From Arcticibacterium luteifluviistationis (GTDB lineage: Bacteria > Bacteroidota > Bacteroidia > Cytophagales > Spirosomataceae), in the NCBI RefSeq assembly GCF_003258705.1, contig NZ_CP029480.1:4960001-5024000 (forward strand): DNA of 64,000 nt. The letters run 5' to 3'. Numbering within the stretch: the stretch's first letter is position 1; each line of letters starts with the position of its first letter. This document shows, one piece after another, positions 27,553-35,742 of this stretch. Under the pieces are notes generated by a model that saw only the letters and a program-made list of their open reading frames with translations, was not told the DNA's origin and ran no database searches. A program made the position numbers and the translations under genes.

Positions 27553-27840
27553 TTATGCGGTCTTTAAGTCGCTTTTCTTTGATGCTATCTTTGACGAAAC
27601 TGTATCCACCAAGTGATTTACCTTTTCTTTACTAGTATCTATCACCTCTGAAGCTGTATCCATTGTTTTCTGTTTCGCATTGTCAGCATAATTTTGAAAC
27701 TCTTCAGACGCATCTTCTAGTTTGCGTTTCATTTTCTTTCTTGTCTTCGAACCTTTATCTGGTGCATATGCCACTCCTACCGCTGCTCCTACTGCTGCTG
27801 CTGCTGCTATACCTAATATCGTTTTTATTCCGCTGCTCAT
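27553..27840 (-). CDS. YtxH domain-containing protein
   Basis: 95 aa. N-terminal Ala/Gly-rich TM helix (IKTILGIAAAAAVGAAVGVAYAPDKGSKTRKKMKRKL) with the YtxH hallmark APDKGSKTR, then a charged helical tail (EFQNYADNAKQKTMDTASEVIDTSKEKV). Small stress-induced membrane proteins of unknown mechanism. A second, shorter YtxH gene lies just upstream on the same strand. Degenerate tandem TGTGG-type half-sites at 27919-27936 precede it. Confidence 0.88.
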   Translation of the reverse strand: MSSGIKTILGIAAAAAVGAAVGVAYAPDKGSKTRKKMKRKLEDASEEFQNYADNAKQKTMDTASEVIDTSKEKVNHLVDTVSSKIASKKSDLKTA

Positions 27841-27918
27841 AATTTGTTTCGTTTTAGTTTAAAAAATCTTACACTAATTAATATTAAAACTTAATTCCAG
27901 TACTGCTGACTCTTAGAA

Positions 27919-27936
27919 TGTGGGATAACTGTGGAT
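27919..27936 (+). promoter_or_regulatory. Degenerate tandem TGTGG half-sites upstream of ytxH
   Basis: TGTGGGAT (27919) and TGTGGATT (27930) are spaced 11 bp apart. They match only the TGTGG part of the motif, so this is a weak call. Confidence 0.25.
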
Positions 27937-27978
27937 TTGACTACTCACATGAGTATTAAAATATACAGATTGACCCTG

Positions 27979-28155
27979 TTAATCTTCCAAGGTATATTGC
28001 AGTTGCTCTATCTCATATAAAGCTTTGTTAGCAATCTTGTTTGCGGCGTTCTTAGCTTTAAGCCTATTCACAGAGCCTTTATTGGGGGCAAATAATACCC
28101 CAGCAATAAATCCTGAAATCCCGGCTATCAAAAACAGTGTGTTACTCTTATTCAT
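27979..28155 (-). CDS. Short YtxH-like membrane protein (58 aa)
   Basis: Start ATG at 28155 and stop TAA at 27979-27981. The protein opens MNKSNTLFLIAGISGFIAGV, a TM helix, then LFAPNKGSVNRLKAKNAANKI, the YtxH-type APxKGSxxR turn, and ends in a short helical tail. It is a truncated-looking relative of the 27553 gene and probably a genuine paralogue. It is divergent from the OmpA gene and shares the TGTRGAAA-bearing region 28268-28297 with it. Confidence 0.8.
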   Translation of the reverse strand: MNKSNTLFLIAGISGFIAGVLFAPNKGSVNRLKAKNAANKIANKALYEIEQLQYTLED

Positions 28156-28267
28156 CTTTTTAGTTCTTTTTACTCTTAGCTACTAAAGGATTGTTCCTAG
28201 AGACTTCTTACACCTATATAATATACATAGGCTAGTTAAGGGCCTTATTCGCTTTCTGCACAAAAAA

Positions 28268-28297
28268 GTGTTGAAATGTGGTGTGAAACTGTAGAAA
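28268..28297 (+). promoter_or_regulatory. TGTAGAAA cluster between short ytxH and ompA-like genes
   Basis: GTGTTGAAA (28268), GTGTGAAAC (28281) and exact TGTAGAAA (28290-28297); first and last TGT cores are 21 bp apart, two helical turns. It lies 128 bp before the OmpA lipoprotein start and 113 bp from the divergent YtxH-like start. Confidence 0.5.
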
Positions 28298-28424
28298 ATC
28301 AGCACCACAAAATATACTACCGTATTTATGAAAACAACATAACAACCTAACTAAAAGGAAATTAACTTAAAACTAAAATAACATGGATAAGTTTTTTAAG
28401 AGCTAAGTGCAAACAACACAGACT

Positions 28425-29129
28425 ATGAAAAAGCAAAAACTAAAATCGATACTGGCAGTAGGAATAGCATTCACGCTTTTAACTACAAGCTGTAACACGT
28501 TTAAAAAACTTACAAAAGAACAAAAGGGTGCCGTGGTAGGAGCCACAGGTGGAGCGGCGGCAGGAGCGGCTATCGGTTCTAAATCAAAAAATCCAGCAGT
28601 TTACGCTATCGTTGGTTCAGCCATTGGAGGTGTAGCCGGAGCGGTAGTGGGAAAGTATATGGACAAGCAGGCTAAAGAAATTGAAGAAGACTTAGGAGCA
28701 AATGCTGAAGTAGAAAGAATAGAAGAAGGAATAAAAGTGACTATGGGTTCTGGAATTCTCTTTGGTTTTGACTCCTATCAATTATCAGCCAATGCAAAAA
28801 ATAATTTAACCGAGCTTTCTAAAACTTTAGATAAATATAAAGACACCGAAATTATGGTGGGAGGCCATACAGATAATGTAGGAACCGATAGCTATAACGA
28901 AGCCTTATCAGAAAAAAGAGCGAAGGCGGTAGCTACCTATTTAAGCCAAAAGGGTGTTAAGAGAAACAGATTCGTAGTAATGGGGTTTGGTGAAGACAAG
29001 CCTGAATACGATAATGACACAGAAGCGGGTCAAATGAAAAACCGAAGAGTAGAACTCGCGATTGTGGCAGATAGCAAGTTAAAACAAGAAGCAAAAAAAG
29101 AAGCCAATGATATGGCCTCAAACAAATAA
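28425..29129 (+). CDS. OmpA family lipoprotein with glycine-zipper
   Basis: I choose the ATG at 28425, which gives a clean lipoprotein signal (AFTLLTTSC); a GTG at 28407 is less likely. After Cys come a glycine-zipper helix (GAVVGATGGAAAGAAIGSKSKN, then GSAIGGVAGAVVGKYM) and the peptidoglycan-binding OmpA_C domain (FGFDSYQLSANAKNNL, GGHTDNVGTDSYNEALSEKRAKAV). The YiaD/Pal-like protein tethers the outer membrane to the wall. It leads a plus-strand run with the beta-barrel and Dps genes. Confidence 0.92.
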   Translation: MKKQKLKSILAVGIAFTLLTTSCNTFKKLTKEQKGAVVGATGGAAAGAAIGSKSKNPAVYAIVGSAIGGVAGAVVGKYMDKQAKEIEEDLGANAEVERIEEGIKVTMGSGILFGFDSYQLSANAKNNLTELSKTLDKYKDTEIMVGGHTDNVGTDSYNEALSEKRAKAVATYLSQKGVKRNRFVVMGFGEDKPEYDNDTEAGQMKNRRVELAIVADSKLKQEAKKEANDMASNK

Positions 29130-29151
29130 GATAAACTAAAACGACAAAAAA

Positions 29152-29769
29152 ATGAAAAAAATAATAGCAGTAGCAATCACAATGGTAGCCTTCACCTCAG
29201 TAAGTATGGCACAGGGTTTTGAAATAGGAGTTAGAGCGGGAGTTAACCTCTCTCAGGTAAAAGGAGATGGCGGAGGAAGTGACGGTGAATTTTGGAGCTC
29301 AGACCAAACCAGGAGTACAGGATTTACAGGAGGTATTTACACCCGATTTGGAGATAAATTCTTTTTACAACCTGAGTTCATTATCTCACAAAAAGGTGGA
29401 ACTACCACAGGAATATTTGGCGAAGAAAGAACCTTCAAACAAACCTATTTTGATATACCAGTACTAGCTGGTGTGAAAATAGGCGACGTAGTAAGAATTC
29501 AGGCCGGACCTGTAGCCACTTTCTTAATAAACAAAGATGACGGATTTTTTGAAAACTTAGGAATTCAAGACAGTGAGGACGGATTCAGAAAAGCAATACT
29601 TGGGTATCAATTAGGAGTAGGATTTGACATCAAAAAACTACGATTAGACATGCGATACGAAGGAAACGTAAACGATGTATTTAACATTGATTACGATAAT
29701 CAGCAAACCGAAAATCAGTTTGCAGGGAAAGGGAACCTTTGGTTCGTAACCCTAGGGTACGCTTTCTAA
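29152..29769 (+). CDS. Outer-membrane beta-barrel protein (PorT-like)
   Basis: 205 aa with a signal peptide (MKKIIAVAITMVAFTSVSMA, then Q). The mature part has alternating beta-strand texture, opening GFEIGVRAGVNLSQVKGDGG and closing with an aromatic C-terminal residue (LGYAF), as in small PorT-like 8-strand barrels of Bacteroidota. IYTRFGDKFFLQPEFIISQKGG is a typical internal strand pair. It follows ompA by 22 bp and probably shares its transcript. Confidence 0.87.
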   Translation: MKKIIAVAITMVAFTSVSMAQGFEIGVRAGVNLSQVKGDGGGSDGEFWSSDQTRSTGFTGGIYTRFGDKFFLQPEFIISQKGGTTTGIFGEERTFKQTYFDIPVLAGVKIGDVVRIQAGPVATFLINKDDGFFENLGIQDSEDGFRKAILGYQLGVGFDIKKLRLDMRYEGNVNDVFNIDYDNQQTENQFAGKGNLWFVTLGYAF

Positions 29770-29820
29770 AATTAAGCTTAGAAGTAATACCAATTTTTTA
29801 ACACTTAAATAAATAACACA

Positions 29821-30300
29821 ATGGAAGCTTTAATAGGAATAGACAAAAAACACAAAACAGAAATTTCAGATGCACTGAATATTGTACTGGCAGACCAGCA
29901 TATTCTTTACATAAAACTTAGAAACTATCACTGGAATATAGAGGGTAACTCTTTTCTGGAACTACATGAGTTTTTAGAGAAATTATACACCGGCATGGAA
30001 AAGGATATTGACGAAACGGCCGAGCGAATCAGAAAAATAGGGAAAAATCCAATGGGGTCTTGTAGTGAATTCTTAGAATTTACAAATCTGAAAGAAACCA
30101 AAGAACCTTTTCACGATTCGCATAAAATCCTCAGCACTTTATTAGACGATTATGAGGTCATTATCAGATGGATTAGAGACCACGTAGATGTGGCTGCTGA
30201 CAACCGTGATTATGGTACCGAAGACTTCATGGTAGGACTTATCAGAAACTATGAAGAAGCTTCTTGGATGCTTAGAGCATACCTTGCTAAATCAAAATAA
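29821..30300 (+). CDS. dps: Dps family DNA-binding/ferroxidase protein
   Basis: 159 aa. The four inter-subunit ferroxidase ligands are in register: His37 and His49 in YHWNIEGNSFLELHE and Asp64 and Glu68 in KDIDETAERI, with the spacing 12-15-4 known from Dps. It oxidises and stores iron with peroxide as oxidant and may bind DNA in stationary phase. It lies 51 bp after the beta-barrel gene and 48 bp before DUF1328. Confidence 0.95.
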   Translation: MEALIGIDKKHKTEISDALNIVLADQHILYIKLRNYHWNIEGNSFLELHEFLEKLYTGMEKDIDETAERIRKIGKNPMGSCSEFLEFTNLKETKEPFHDSHKILSTLLDDYEVIIRWIRDHVDVAADNRDYGTEDFMVGLIRNYEEASWMLRAYLAKSK

Positions 30301-30347
30301 TTGGGACCTAGGTACACCCATATTTTTTAACTAAAACATTTACAATT

Positions 30348-30524
30348 ATGTTACGATGGACAATATCATTCTTAATAATAGCAGTAATCGCAGCCGTTTT
30401 TGGTTTCGGTGGAATAGCAGCCGGAGCTGCGGAAATAGCTAAAGTTCTTTTCTTTATTTTCTTAATCTTGTTTGTAATCTCATTGATTACGGGCGGTTTC
30501 AAAGGCCGAGGGCGAGGACTCTGA
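30348..30524 (+). CDS. DUF1328 family small membrane protein (YtjA-like)
   Basis: 58 residues: [20 protein letters not shown], then [20 protein letters not shown], then [13 protein letters not shown]. Two TM helices with a G-rich turn and a basic C-terminus are diagnostic of DUF1328. The function is unknown, but the family is commonly stress-induced. It directly follows dps and is closed by a strong terminator, so it ends the ompA-barrel-dps-DUF1328 run. Confidence 0.9.
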   Translation: MLRWTISFLIIAVIAAVFGFGGIAAGAAEIAKVLFFIFLILFVISLITGGFKGRGRGL

Positions 30525-30555
30525 TATTAGATAAATAAAGAACACAGCAAAATTT

Positions 30556-30585
30556 AAGTGACGGACCATATCCGTCACTTTTTTT
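30556..30585 (+). terminator. Terminator after DUF1328
   Basis: Stem AAGTGACGGA / TCCGTCACTT with a 5-nt loop followed by TTTTT. Confidence 0.9.
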
Positions 30586-30608
30586 GTGCTACAACATACC
30601 CAAAAAAG

Positions 30609-30615
30609 TGTGGAA
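30609..30615 (+). promoter_or_regulatory. TGTGGAA site upstream of the alpha/beta hydrolase gene
   Basis: AAAAAAGTGTGGAAC (TGTGGAA at 30609-30615) lies 91 bp before the gene; further TCTACAC-like sequence (from 30631) could be an inverted partner. Confidence 0.4.
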
Positions 30616-30705
30616 CTACCGCTACACCTATCTACACAAACCACTTATTATCAATCAGGAATACGCTTTTAAACTTCTTAAGCAAGAACTAAACTAACGA
30701 CGAAG

Positions 30706-31701
30706 ATGAAAGCATTACTACCCTATTCAAAATACCTTGTTTTACTTTTAGCCATCACCACAATGAGTTGTGAAACAACGGCAGATATTATCAATCCAGA
30801 AACACAAACTTCTTCAAATACTGATAACCCTTCTCCTGAAGTTAAAAAGGAAAACGACCAAGAAAACAACAACCAAGATGGAGGTGAGCAAAATATAAGT
30901 ATGGCGGCCATGCTAACCGCAGCAGTACCTTCTGGTTATGATGTCAAAAAAGACCAATCTTACGGACCAAGTGCTACACAAGCCTATGACCTATATGCAC
31001 CTATAATAAGTGATTCTACTAAAAAATCTGTCTCGCTAGTAATGGTACATGGTGGTGGTTGGAGTCTGCTTGACAAATCATTTTTAGATAGCGTAGTTGA
31101 ACTATTCAAAAGAGAAAACCTCAACATTACCATATTTAACATTAACCATAGATTACCACTGTCTGACGGTGTCACCTTTGACGGTGTAATGGAAGACTTT
31201 AATTTATTTTTTGAGCATCAGCAGTCTCTTAAACAAACGCTTAATTTAAGCGAAGATGTAGTTTTATGGGGCTATAGTTCTGGTGGTCATTTAGCTTTAA
31301 CCTATAGTTACAAATACCCAAAGTCTTATATAAAAGCAGTGGCCGCTGTAGCCGCTCCTACCGACCTTACCCAAGAAAGTATTTATAAGGGTATAGTAGA
31401 CGACAAAGAGAGAAACTTAACCGAAAAGTTTATAGGCGTACCTTATGATAGTAACCCAAATGCCTACAAAGTAGCCAGTCCTATATTTGATATTAATGCC
31501 CAGTCGGCTAAGACTATCTTGTTTTATGGTGAAAGAGATGATTTGGTAAATGTGGATGAGCAAGGTAGAAGACTTTATAATAAGCTAATTGCAAATAATG
31601 TAAAAGCAAGCTTTAAAGCTTTACCAAATGCCACACATGATATGAATGGCGAAATGCCAGGCATAGTCATAGAAACCATTAGATTTTTGAAAGAGCAATA
31701 A
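30706..31701 (+). CDS. Alpha/beta hydrolase lipoprotein (esterase-like)
   Basis: 331 aa. Lipoprotein signal ends TTMSC (Cys22); a disordered Asn/Glu-rich linker (30-65) precedes the catalytic domain. VHGGGWS (115-120 region) is the oxyanion loop typical of BD-FAE/carboxylesterase types, the nucleophile elbow is GYSSG with Ser191, and Asp278/279 (GERDD) and His311 (NATHD) complete the triad. It is surface or periplasmic. Substrate unknown; acyl or cinnamoyl esters are possible. It is transcribed alone. Confidence 0.85.
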   Translation: MKALLPYSKYLVLLLAITTMSCETTADIINPETQTSSNTDNPSPEVKKENDQENNNQDGGEQNISMAAMLTAAVPSGYDVKKDQSYGPSATQAYDLYAPIISDSTKKSVSLVMVHGGGWSLLDKSFLDSVVELFKRENLNITIFNINHRLPLSDGVTFDGVMEDFNLFFEHQQSLKQTLNLSEDVVLWGYSSGGHLALTYSYKYPKSYIKAVAAVAAPTDLTQESIYKGIVDDKERNLTEKFIGVPYDSNPNAYKVASPIFDINAQSAKTILFYGERDDLVNVDEQGRRLYNKLIANNVKASFKALPNATHDMNGEMPGIVIETIRFLKEQ

Positions 31702-31742
31702 ACCGGGAAATTAAAAGAAAATTGCCCCAAAGTGCCACCCTA

Positions 31743-31750
31743 TTTCTACA
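31743..31750 (-). promoter_or_regulatory. TTTCTACA (inverted TGTAGAAA) upstream of the glycine-zipper gene
   Basis: Exact inverse copy of TGTAGAAA, 63 bp before the start of the glycine-zipper lipoprotein gene. Confidence 0.45.
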
Positions 31751-31812
31751 GTTCACATGCTTTTAAACCAGGGTTCACTTTTTTAAGCATAGATTATTAA
31801 ATAACACGAATT

Positions 31813-32166
31813 ATGAAAAAGCAAATTAAAATAGTCGCAATTACACTTTTATCAACTTTTGCATTGTCTTGTAATTCAAGCAATCCTGCCGAGACTGAAG
31901 GCCCTACCGTAATTATTCAAGAAGCTAGCCCTGCACCGCAAGTGGCAAACCAAGAGGTTTATAACGAACCTACTACGGCGGCTGAGAAAAAGAAAATGTC
32001 GGGTGCACTTAAAGGAGCACTCATAGGGGCTGGAGCTGGTGCAGCTACGGGTGCAGTAGTTTCTAAAAAACCTGGAAAAGGAGCCGTAATAGGCGGCGTA
32101 ATAGGTGGAGCCGCTGGTGCAGTAACCGGCGATATTATAGAAAATCAAAAAGCTAAGAATCAATAA
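31813..32166 (+). CDS. Glycine-zipper lipoprotein, YMGG-like
   Basis: 117 aa. A lipoprotein signal ends FALSC (about residue 20), a Pro/Glu-rich spacer follows, then a glycine-zipper helix LKGALIGAGAGAATGAVVSKKPGKGAVIGGVIGGAAGAVTG (GxxxG series), and a polar C-terminus. Such proteins lodge in the outer membrane envelope under stress, as does the OmpA lipoprotein here, which has the same zipper. A strong terminator follows. Confidence 0.82.
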   Translation: MKKQIKIVAITLLSTFALSCNSSNPAETEGPTVIIQEASPAPQVANQEVYNEPTTAAEKKKMSGALKGALIGAGAGAATGAVVSKKPGKGAVIGGVIGGAAGAVTGDIIENQKAKNQ

Positions 32167-32193
32167 GCTACGTTCGCAATTACACTTTAAAAG

Positions 32194-32222
32194 AAAGAAG
32201 GATTAATCTCCTTCTTTTTTTT
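32194..32222 (+). terminator. Terminator after glycine-zipper lipoprotein (shared)
   Basis: AAAGAAGGA (32194-32202) and TCCTTCTTT (32209-32217) form a 9-bp stem, followed by a T-run; also serves the convergent DUF3703 gene. Confidence 0.85.
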
Positions 32223-32224
32223 GT

Positions 32225-32599
32225 TTAAGCTAAACCCACCCCAGCTTTTAAAAAGATGTCTTGCAAATCCTTTTCAATAGGAAAGGATTTTAAGGGTGGC
32301 ACATTTGACCCGCCAGGGTTACCTACCGGAATTTTCCCTACAAAAGATTTTACACCACCCACCAAAAGCCTTGGCAATTGACCCAAAACTTCTTTTGGGC
32401 TCTTAGTTTTGAACCCAAACTGTAACATCTTCCAGTGTACGTAAGTATGAGCAAAAGGATATCGTTGGCCAATAATATGAGCTCTCTCTAAATGATGCCA
32501 CGCTTTGGCTAAATCATCTTCCAAAGCAGCTTTGTAACTTTCTAGCTCTGCTTGAAAAAACGGATATAAACCCTGAGGTAATCTTAAATTGAATTGCAT
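32225..32599 (-). CDS. DUF3703 family protein
   Basis: 124 residues. The pattern ELESYKAALEDDLAKAWHHLERAHIIGQRYPFAHTYVHWKML matches the DUF3703 family, a small soluble protein with a conserved His-rich helix (WHHLERAH), possibly metal-binding. DUF3703 genes are often near metal-resistance loci in other bacteria, but nothing of that kind is adjacent here. Its transcript ends at the shared hairpin. Confidence 0.8.
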   Translation of the reverse strand: MQFNLRLPQGLYPFFQAELESYKAALEDDLAKAWHHLERAHIIGQRYPFAHTYVHWKMLQFGFKTKSPKEVLGQLPRLLVGGVKSFVGKIPVGNPGGSNVPPLKSFPIEKDLQDIFLKAGVGLA

Positions 32600-32693
32600 A
32601 AATTGCTCTTTTTACTCGAAGATATAAACTCTATTGATTATCCGTATTATTTCTAATAAAAAGCCTCTTAGACTCTTTAACAATTCTCTGTAT

Positions 32694-33824
32694 ATGAAAC
32701 TGAAAGTATTAGTGTTAGCCGCGGCTTCCTTAATTGCTTGTAATTCCTCAAAAGATAAAGCAGGTCCAGTGGCAATAGACGGACCAGACCCAATAAAAAC
32801 AAGGCTAAGAGAGGCCTACAAAGATGACTTCTACATAGGTGCTGCCTTAAATTCCAGTCAAATTTCAGAAAGTGACACCAAACAGGCTGGTCTAATAGCT
32901 TTACAGTTTAACAGCGTTACTGCAGAAAACGCTATGAAGTCTAGTCAAATACATCCTTCTGAAAACGTTTATAATTTCGAAGTTCCTGATAAATTAGCAG
33001 CACTGGCGGAGAAACATGACATGGCTTTTCATGGCCACACTTTAGTATGGCATAGCCAGCTTTCTTCTTTTATAAATGACATAACCGACTCTACCAAGAT
33101 GGCGAATGCCTTAAAAGCTCACATAGAGGCTGTGGCAGGAAGGTATAAGGGAAAAACCTACAGCTGGGATGTAGTGAATGAAGCGGTAGAAGGTGATGGC
33201 AGCTTAAGGGAATCTGTCTTTTTAAAGGCCATGGGAGAAGACTACCTAAGTTTTGCTTTCAAAACAGCCGCAGCCGTAGACCCAAATGCAGATTTATACT
33301 ATAATGATTACAGCATGACCGGAGCTCAAAAAAGAGCTGGTGTCATAAAAATGATAAAGAAGATTCAGGCAAGCGGTGCTAAAATTGACGGAATTGGAAT
33401 GCAAGGCCATTGGGGTTTAGAATATCCGAGCATTCTGGAAATAGAAACTAGCATAGAACAATATGCTGCTTTAGGTTTAAAAATAGCCATTACAGAGTTG
33501 GACATTGACGTACTTCCTAATCCGGATGGTGTTAGTGGTGCTGATATTAGCCAGAGTGCTGAGCTAAAGGCAGAATACAATCCCTATGTTGATGGATTGC
33601 CAGATGATATTGCCGAGAAACAAGCCAAACGCTATGCCGACCTTTTTGCTCTTTTCTTAAAGCATAAAGACAAAATAGACCGTGTAACTTTTTGGGGTGT
33701 GAATGACGGTGAGTCATGGAAAAACAATTTCCCAGTAAACGGAAGAACCAACTATCCGTTACTTTTTGACCGAGATAATAAGAAGAAAAAAGCTTTTGAA
33801 GCCATTATGGCTTTAAAAAACTAA
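32694..33824 (+). CDS. GH10 endo-1,4-beta-xylanase, lipoprotein
   Basis: The ATG at 32694 gives a lipoprotein signal ending LIAC (Cys16); the in-frame ATG at 32634 adds 20 residues of non-signal sequence. Single GH10 barrel, 376 aa, with the acid/base Glu163 in WDVVNEA and the nucleophile Glu268 in ITELDID; HGHTLVWHSQ is also conserved. It hydrolyses xylan at the cell surface. No SusCD pair or other glycoside hydrolase lies nearby, so this is not a full polysaccharide utilisation locus. Confidence 0.93.
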   Translation: MKLKVLVLAAASLIACNSSKDKAGPVAIDGPDPIKTRLREAYKDDFYIGAALNSSQISESDTKQAGLIALQFNSVTAENAMKSSQIHPSENVYNFEVPDKLAALAEKHDMAFHGHTLVWHSQLSSFINDITDSTKMANALKAHIEAVAGRYKGKTYSWDVVNEAVEGDGSLRESVFLKAMGEDYLSFAFKTAAAVDPNADLYYNDYSMTGAQKRAGVIKMIKKIQASGAKIDGIGMQGHWGLEYPSILEIETSIEQYAALGLKIAITELDIDVLPNPDGVSGADISQSAELKAEYNPYVDGLPDDIAEKQAKRYADLFALFLKHKDKIDRVTFWGVNDGESWKNNFPVNGRTNYPLLFDRDNKKKKAFEAIMALKN

Positions 33825-33831
33825 TGTTCTC

Positions 33832-34422
33832 TTAAGGGAAATCTACGCCCATAAATCCATTGGTGGAACCGTATAGAATCAGGAGTGTAAGTATAACTCC
33901 TTTAAGCAAAATTAAATGAGACTGAGCCTTCGGGCTCAGTCCTAAAATAGTTTTATCCATTTTTTGGGCATGAACTGCAGCTATATGCCCAAAGAAACTC
34001 ATGATTCCTAAACTATAATACGGCACAAAAAACAAACTGAGCGGAAAAGCATTTAAGCCGGCTACGCCAAAATAGAAGTTGGTGTCTACCTCTAAAACAA
34101 GCCGCCCAAAAAGCACTGCACTTACATGAATAACTAGGAAAAAGGCTAGATATAGTCCCGAATAAACCTGCACTTTCTCATAAAATGAGGCCATTACTTT
34201 CTTCTTAGAAAAAGCCAATTTTAAACCAGAGAGTATCTGAACCAATACGGCAGCCAAAAGAACAGTTTCTACCAAGATATTTCTGTAAACCACTCTAAAA
34301 CTGTCCATCAAGTCTAGATGGTACTGAACACCAAAAATGCTCACGAAGTGATTCACCAAATGAAAACCGATAAACAAAGTGAGCGTAAGTCCTGAATAGT
34401 AGTGTATTTTCCTTAGACTCAT
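33832..34422 (-). CDS. Four- to five-TM membrane protein, possible cytochrome b-like
   Basis: 196 aa with about five TM segments. Histidines sit in or at TM segments: RKIHYYSGLTLTLFIGFHLVNHF, GLYLAFFLVIHVSAVLFGR, and FFGHIAAVHAQK near the C-terminal half. This pattern resembles succinate dehydrogenase cytochrome b or DUF4405-type haem-b proteins, so haem binding is a guess from histidine spacing. It is transcribed alone, convergent with the xylanase gene (8 bp gap). Confidence 0.65.
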   Translation of the reverse strand: MSLRKIHYYSGLTLTLFIGFHLVNHFVSIFGVQYHLDLMDSFRVVYRNILVETVLLAAVLVQILSGLKLAFSKKKVMASFYEKVQVYSGLYLAFFLVIHVSAVLFGRLVLEVDTNFYFGVAGLNAFPLSLFFVPYYSLGIMSFFGHIAAVHAQKMDKTILGLSPKAQSHLILLKGVILTLLILYGSTNGFMGVDFP

Positions 34423-34490
34423 AATGCTTGATATTTATTGACCCAATTGAAATTTCACAAAAATAAGGCATTACACTCCTACTTTAACAC

Positions 34491-34524
34491 AAAAAAAGCC
34501 GCAGACATATAAAATGCCTACGGC
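34491..34524 (-). terminator. Terminator after the 34545 exported protein
   Basis: On the minus strand GCCGTAGGCAT pairs imperfectly with ATGTCTGCGGC, then a run of T's (complement of 34491-34497). Confidence 0.75.
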
Positions 34525-34544
34525 CAAACCTTCACGTTTTGGGT

Positions 34545-35129
34545 TTATATTCTAGGTGGAATCAGTAAGAAATCCACCGTGTTTTTAGTTTTAGGAATGT
34601 ATTTTTCGGAAGTGAAACTTACGCCTATTGGGTCCACTAAAATTCTGCCTTCTAAATCTCTTTTTTGACTTACTACTTCTGCCACATCTACTGCTCTTTC
34701 ATGAGCCCTGTTTTTAGACGTAACACCCACAGTTTTACCAGCAATAATCACTGTGCCATAATCAAATGCATCTAAAGCCTTCACCAGTTTTTTATACTCG
34801 GCAGAGTTCTTTTGCACCTTATAATCAGCATTTAAGCCCAAAACCTCTCCCTCATTAAAGGAAATAATGAGACCTTTTTTCCCCATATGTACACTCCCCA
34901 TTCCCATCAGAAGCTCGTTCAATTCTGCTTGCTTACTTTTTAGTAATTGCATATCGGTATTTGCTTTGTCAATATCCCCTACCTCGTAGGCATTATTCAC
35001 TGTTACAAATGCTACCTTCTCTGGTACATTAGATGAAGTATCTGGCTCATAAGAATGTGCCAAAACCAGTGAAAGTGGTGCTGTAGCCATCAAAATGGCA
35101 AGTCCAAGTGTTTTTATTGTATTTTTCAT
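34545..35129 (-). CDS. Exported protein with a degenerate OmpA-like tail
   Basis: 194 residues with a signal peptide ending LSLVLAHS (cleavage near residue 24). The C-terminal half reads EYKKLVKALDAFDYGTVIIAGKTVGVTSKNRAHERAVDVAEVV, which has the spacing of an OmpA_C domain but lacks the HTDxxG aspartate and clear RxxR arginine, so peptidoglycan binding is doubtful. No family name can be given. It is a single gene with its own terminator. Confidence 0.65.
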   Translation of the reverse strand: MKNTIKTLGLAILMATAPLSLVLAHSYEPDTSSNVPEKVAFVTVNNAYEVGDIDKANTDMQLLKSKQAELNELLMGMGSVHMGKKGLIISFNEGEVLGLNADYKVQKNSAEYKKLVKALDAFDYGTVIIAGKTVGVTSKNRAHERAVDVAEVVSQKRDLEGRILVDPIGVSFTSEKYIPKTKNTVDFLLIPPRI

Positions 35130-35546
35130 AATTGTATAGTTTTTAGTGTTTAAACTAAAAAGAGCGTTCCATAGAGTTTGAATGGAAAGAATCGTTTGTC
35201 ATGATTTTGGCTTATTACACCATTTCAAATGCTTGGCTTTAACCAAAATATCTGAGGGATTATGCATTACTTAATGTTTCTGTCTTCTTGTCTTGCCAGA
35301 CAGCCCTTCATTTTTGTTTAGGCAAAAACGAATCGCAGCGGCGAACCGTCCAAAACCATCACCAAAATAAACTCGCACAGTTAAAATCAATTAAAATGCT
35401 AACTTAAACACATTATAGAACCTGAATTTTAACTATGCTTCAAACAGTATTTTGGTAATAAGGAATCCTCTTTTTTTATTTAATATGCGATACTCCAGAA
35501 GTAGGGAACACTTTTTTAATAGGCTCTTTTATAAAAACACAAAGAC
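35130..35546. other. Intergenic stretch without a clear gene
   Basis: 417 bp of mixed composition between the 34545 gene and the 39-aa ORF. It holds a small imperfect stem (CTGTC near 35280 and GACAG near 35300), but no motif copy or reading frame I trust. Confidence 0.4.
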
Positions 35547-35666
35547 ATGAAATACTTAATGACAATTGGCTTCTTAGGTTTCACCATTCTGGCTTTAAAC
35601 ACGAAAAGCAAAAAGACAAACAATACAAAAAAGCAAGAATCGGCTTATTCCGACTACTTTATTTAA
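35547..35666 (+). CDS. Very small membrane protein, 39 aa
   Basis: ATG at 35547, TAA at 35664-35666. It starts MKYLMTIGFLGFTILALN, one TM segment, then a Lys/Asn-rich hydrophilic tail ending SAYSDYFI. Comparable in design to the 22-aa and 62-aa ORFs near 54.6 and 16.4 kb. Evidence is only the hydrophobic start, a plausible spacing and the lack of competing features; it could be a chance frame. Confidence 0.45.
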   Translation: MKYLMTIGFLGFTILALNTKSKKTNNTKKQESAYSDYFI

Positions 35667-35683
35667 GCACAACTTTTAGCCAT

Positions 35684-35718
35684 AAAAAAAAGCGTGCTGG
35701 CAATATGCCGGCACGCTC
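35684..35718 (-). terminator. Terminator after the SDR gene
   Basis: AGCGTGC and GCACGCT (with GGC/GCC inside) stem, with an A-run at 35684-35691 that becomes the T-tract on the minus strand. Confidence 0.85.
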
Positions 35719-35742
35719 ATCTCAAAATCTTATTACGCTAAA

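Noticed and set aside
11955-31750. TGTRGAAA as an ECF -35 element
   Set aside because: The motif occurs in both orientations and at 25 to 190 bp from starts, which does not fit a fixed core-promoter element.
32694-33824. Polysaccharide utilisation locus around the GH10 xylanase
   Set aside because: No SusC/SusD pair, no other glycoside hydrolases and no regulator beside it.
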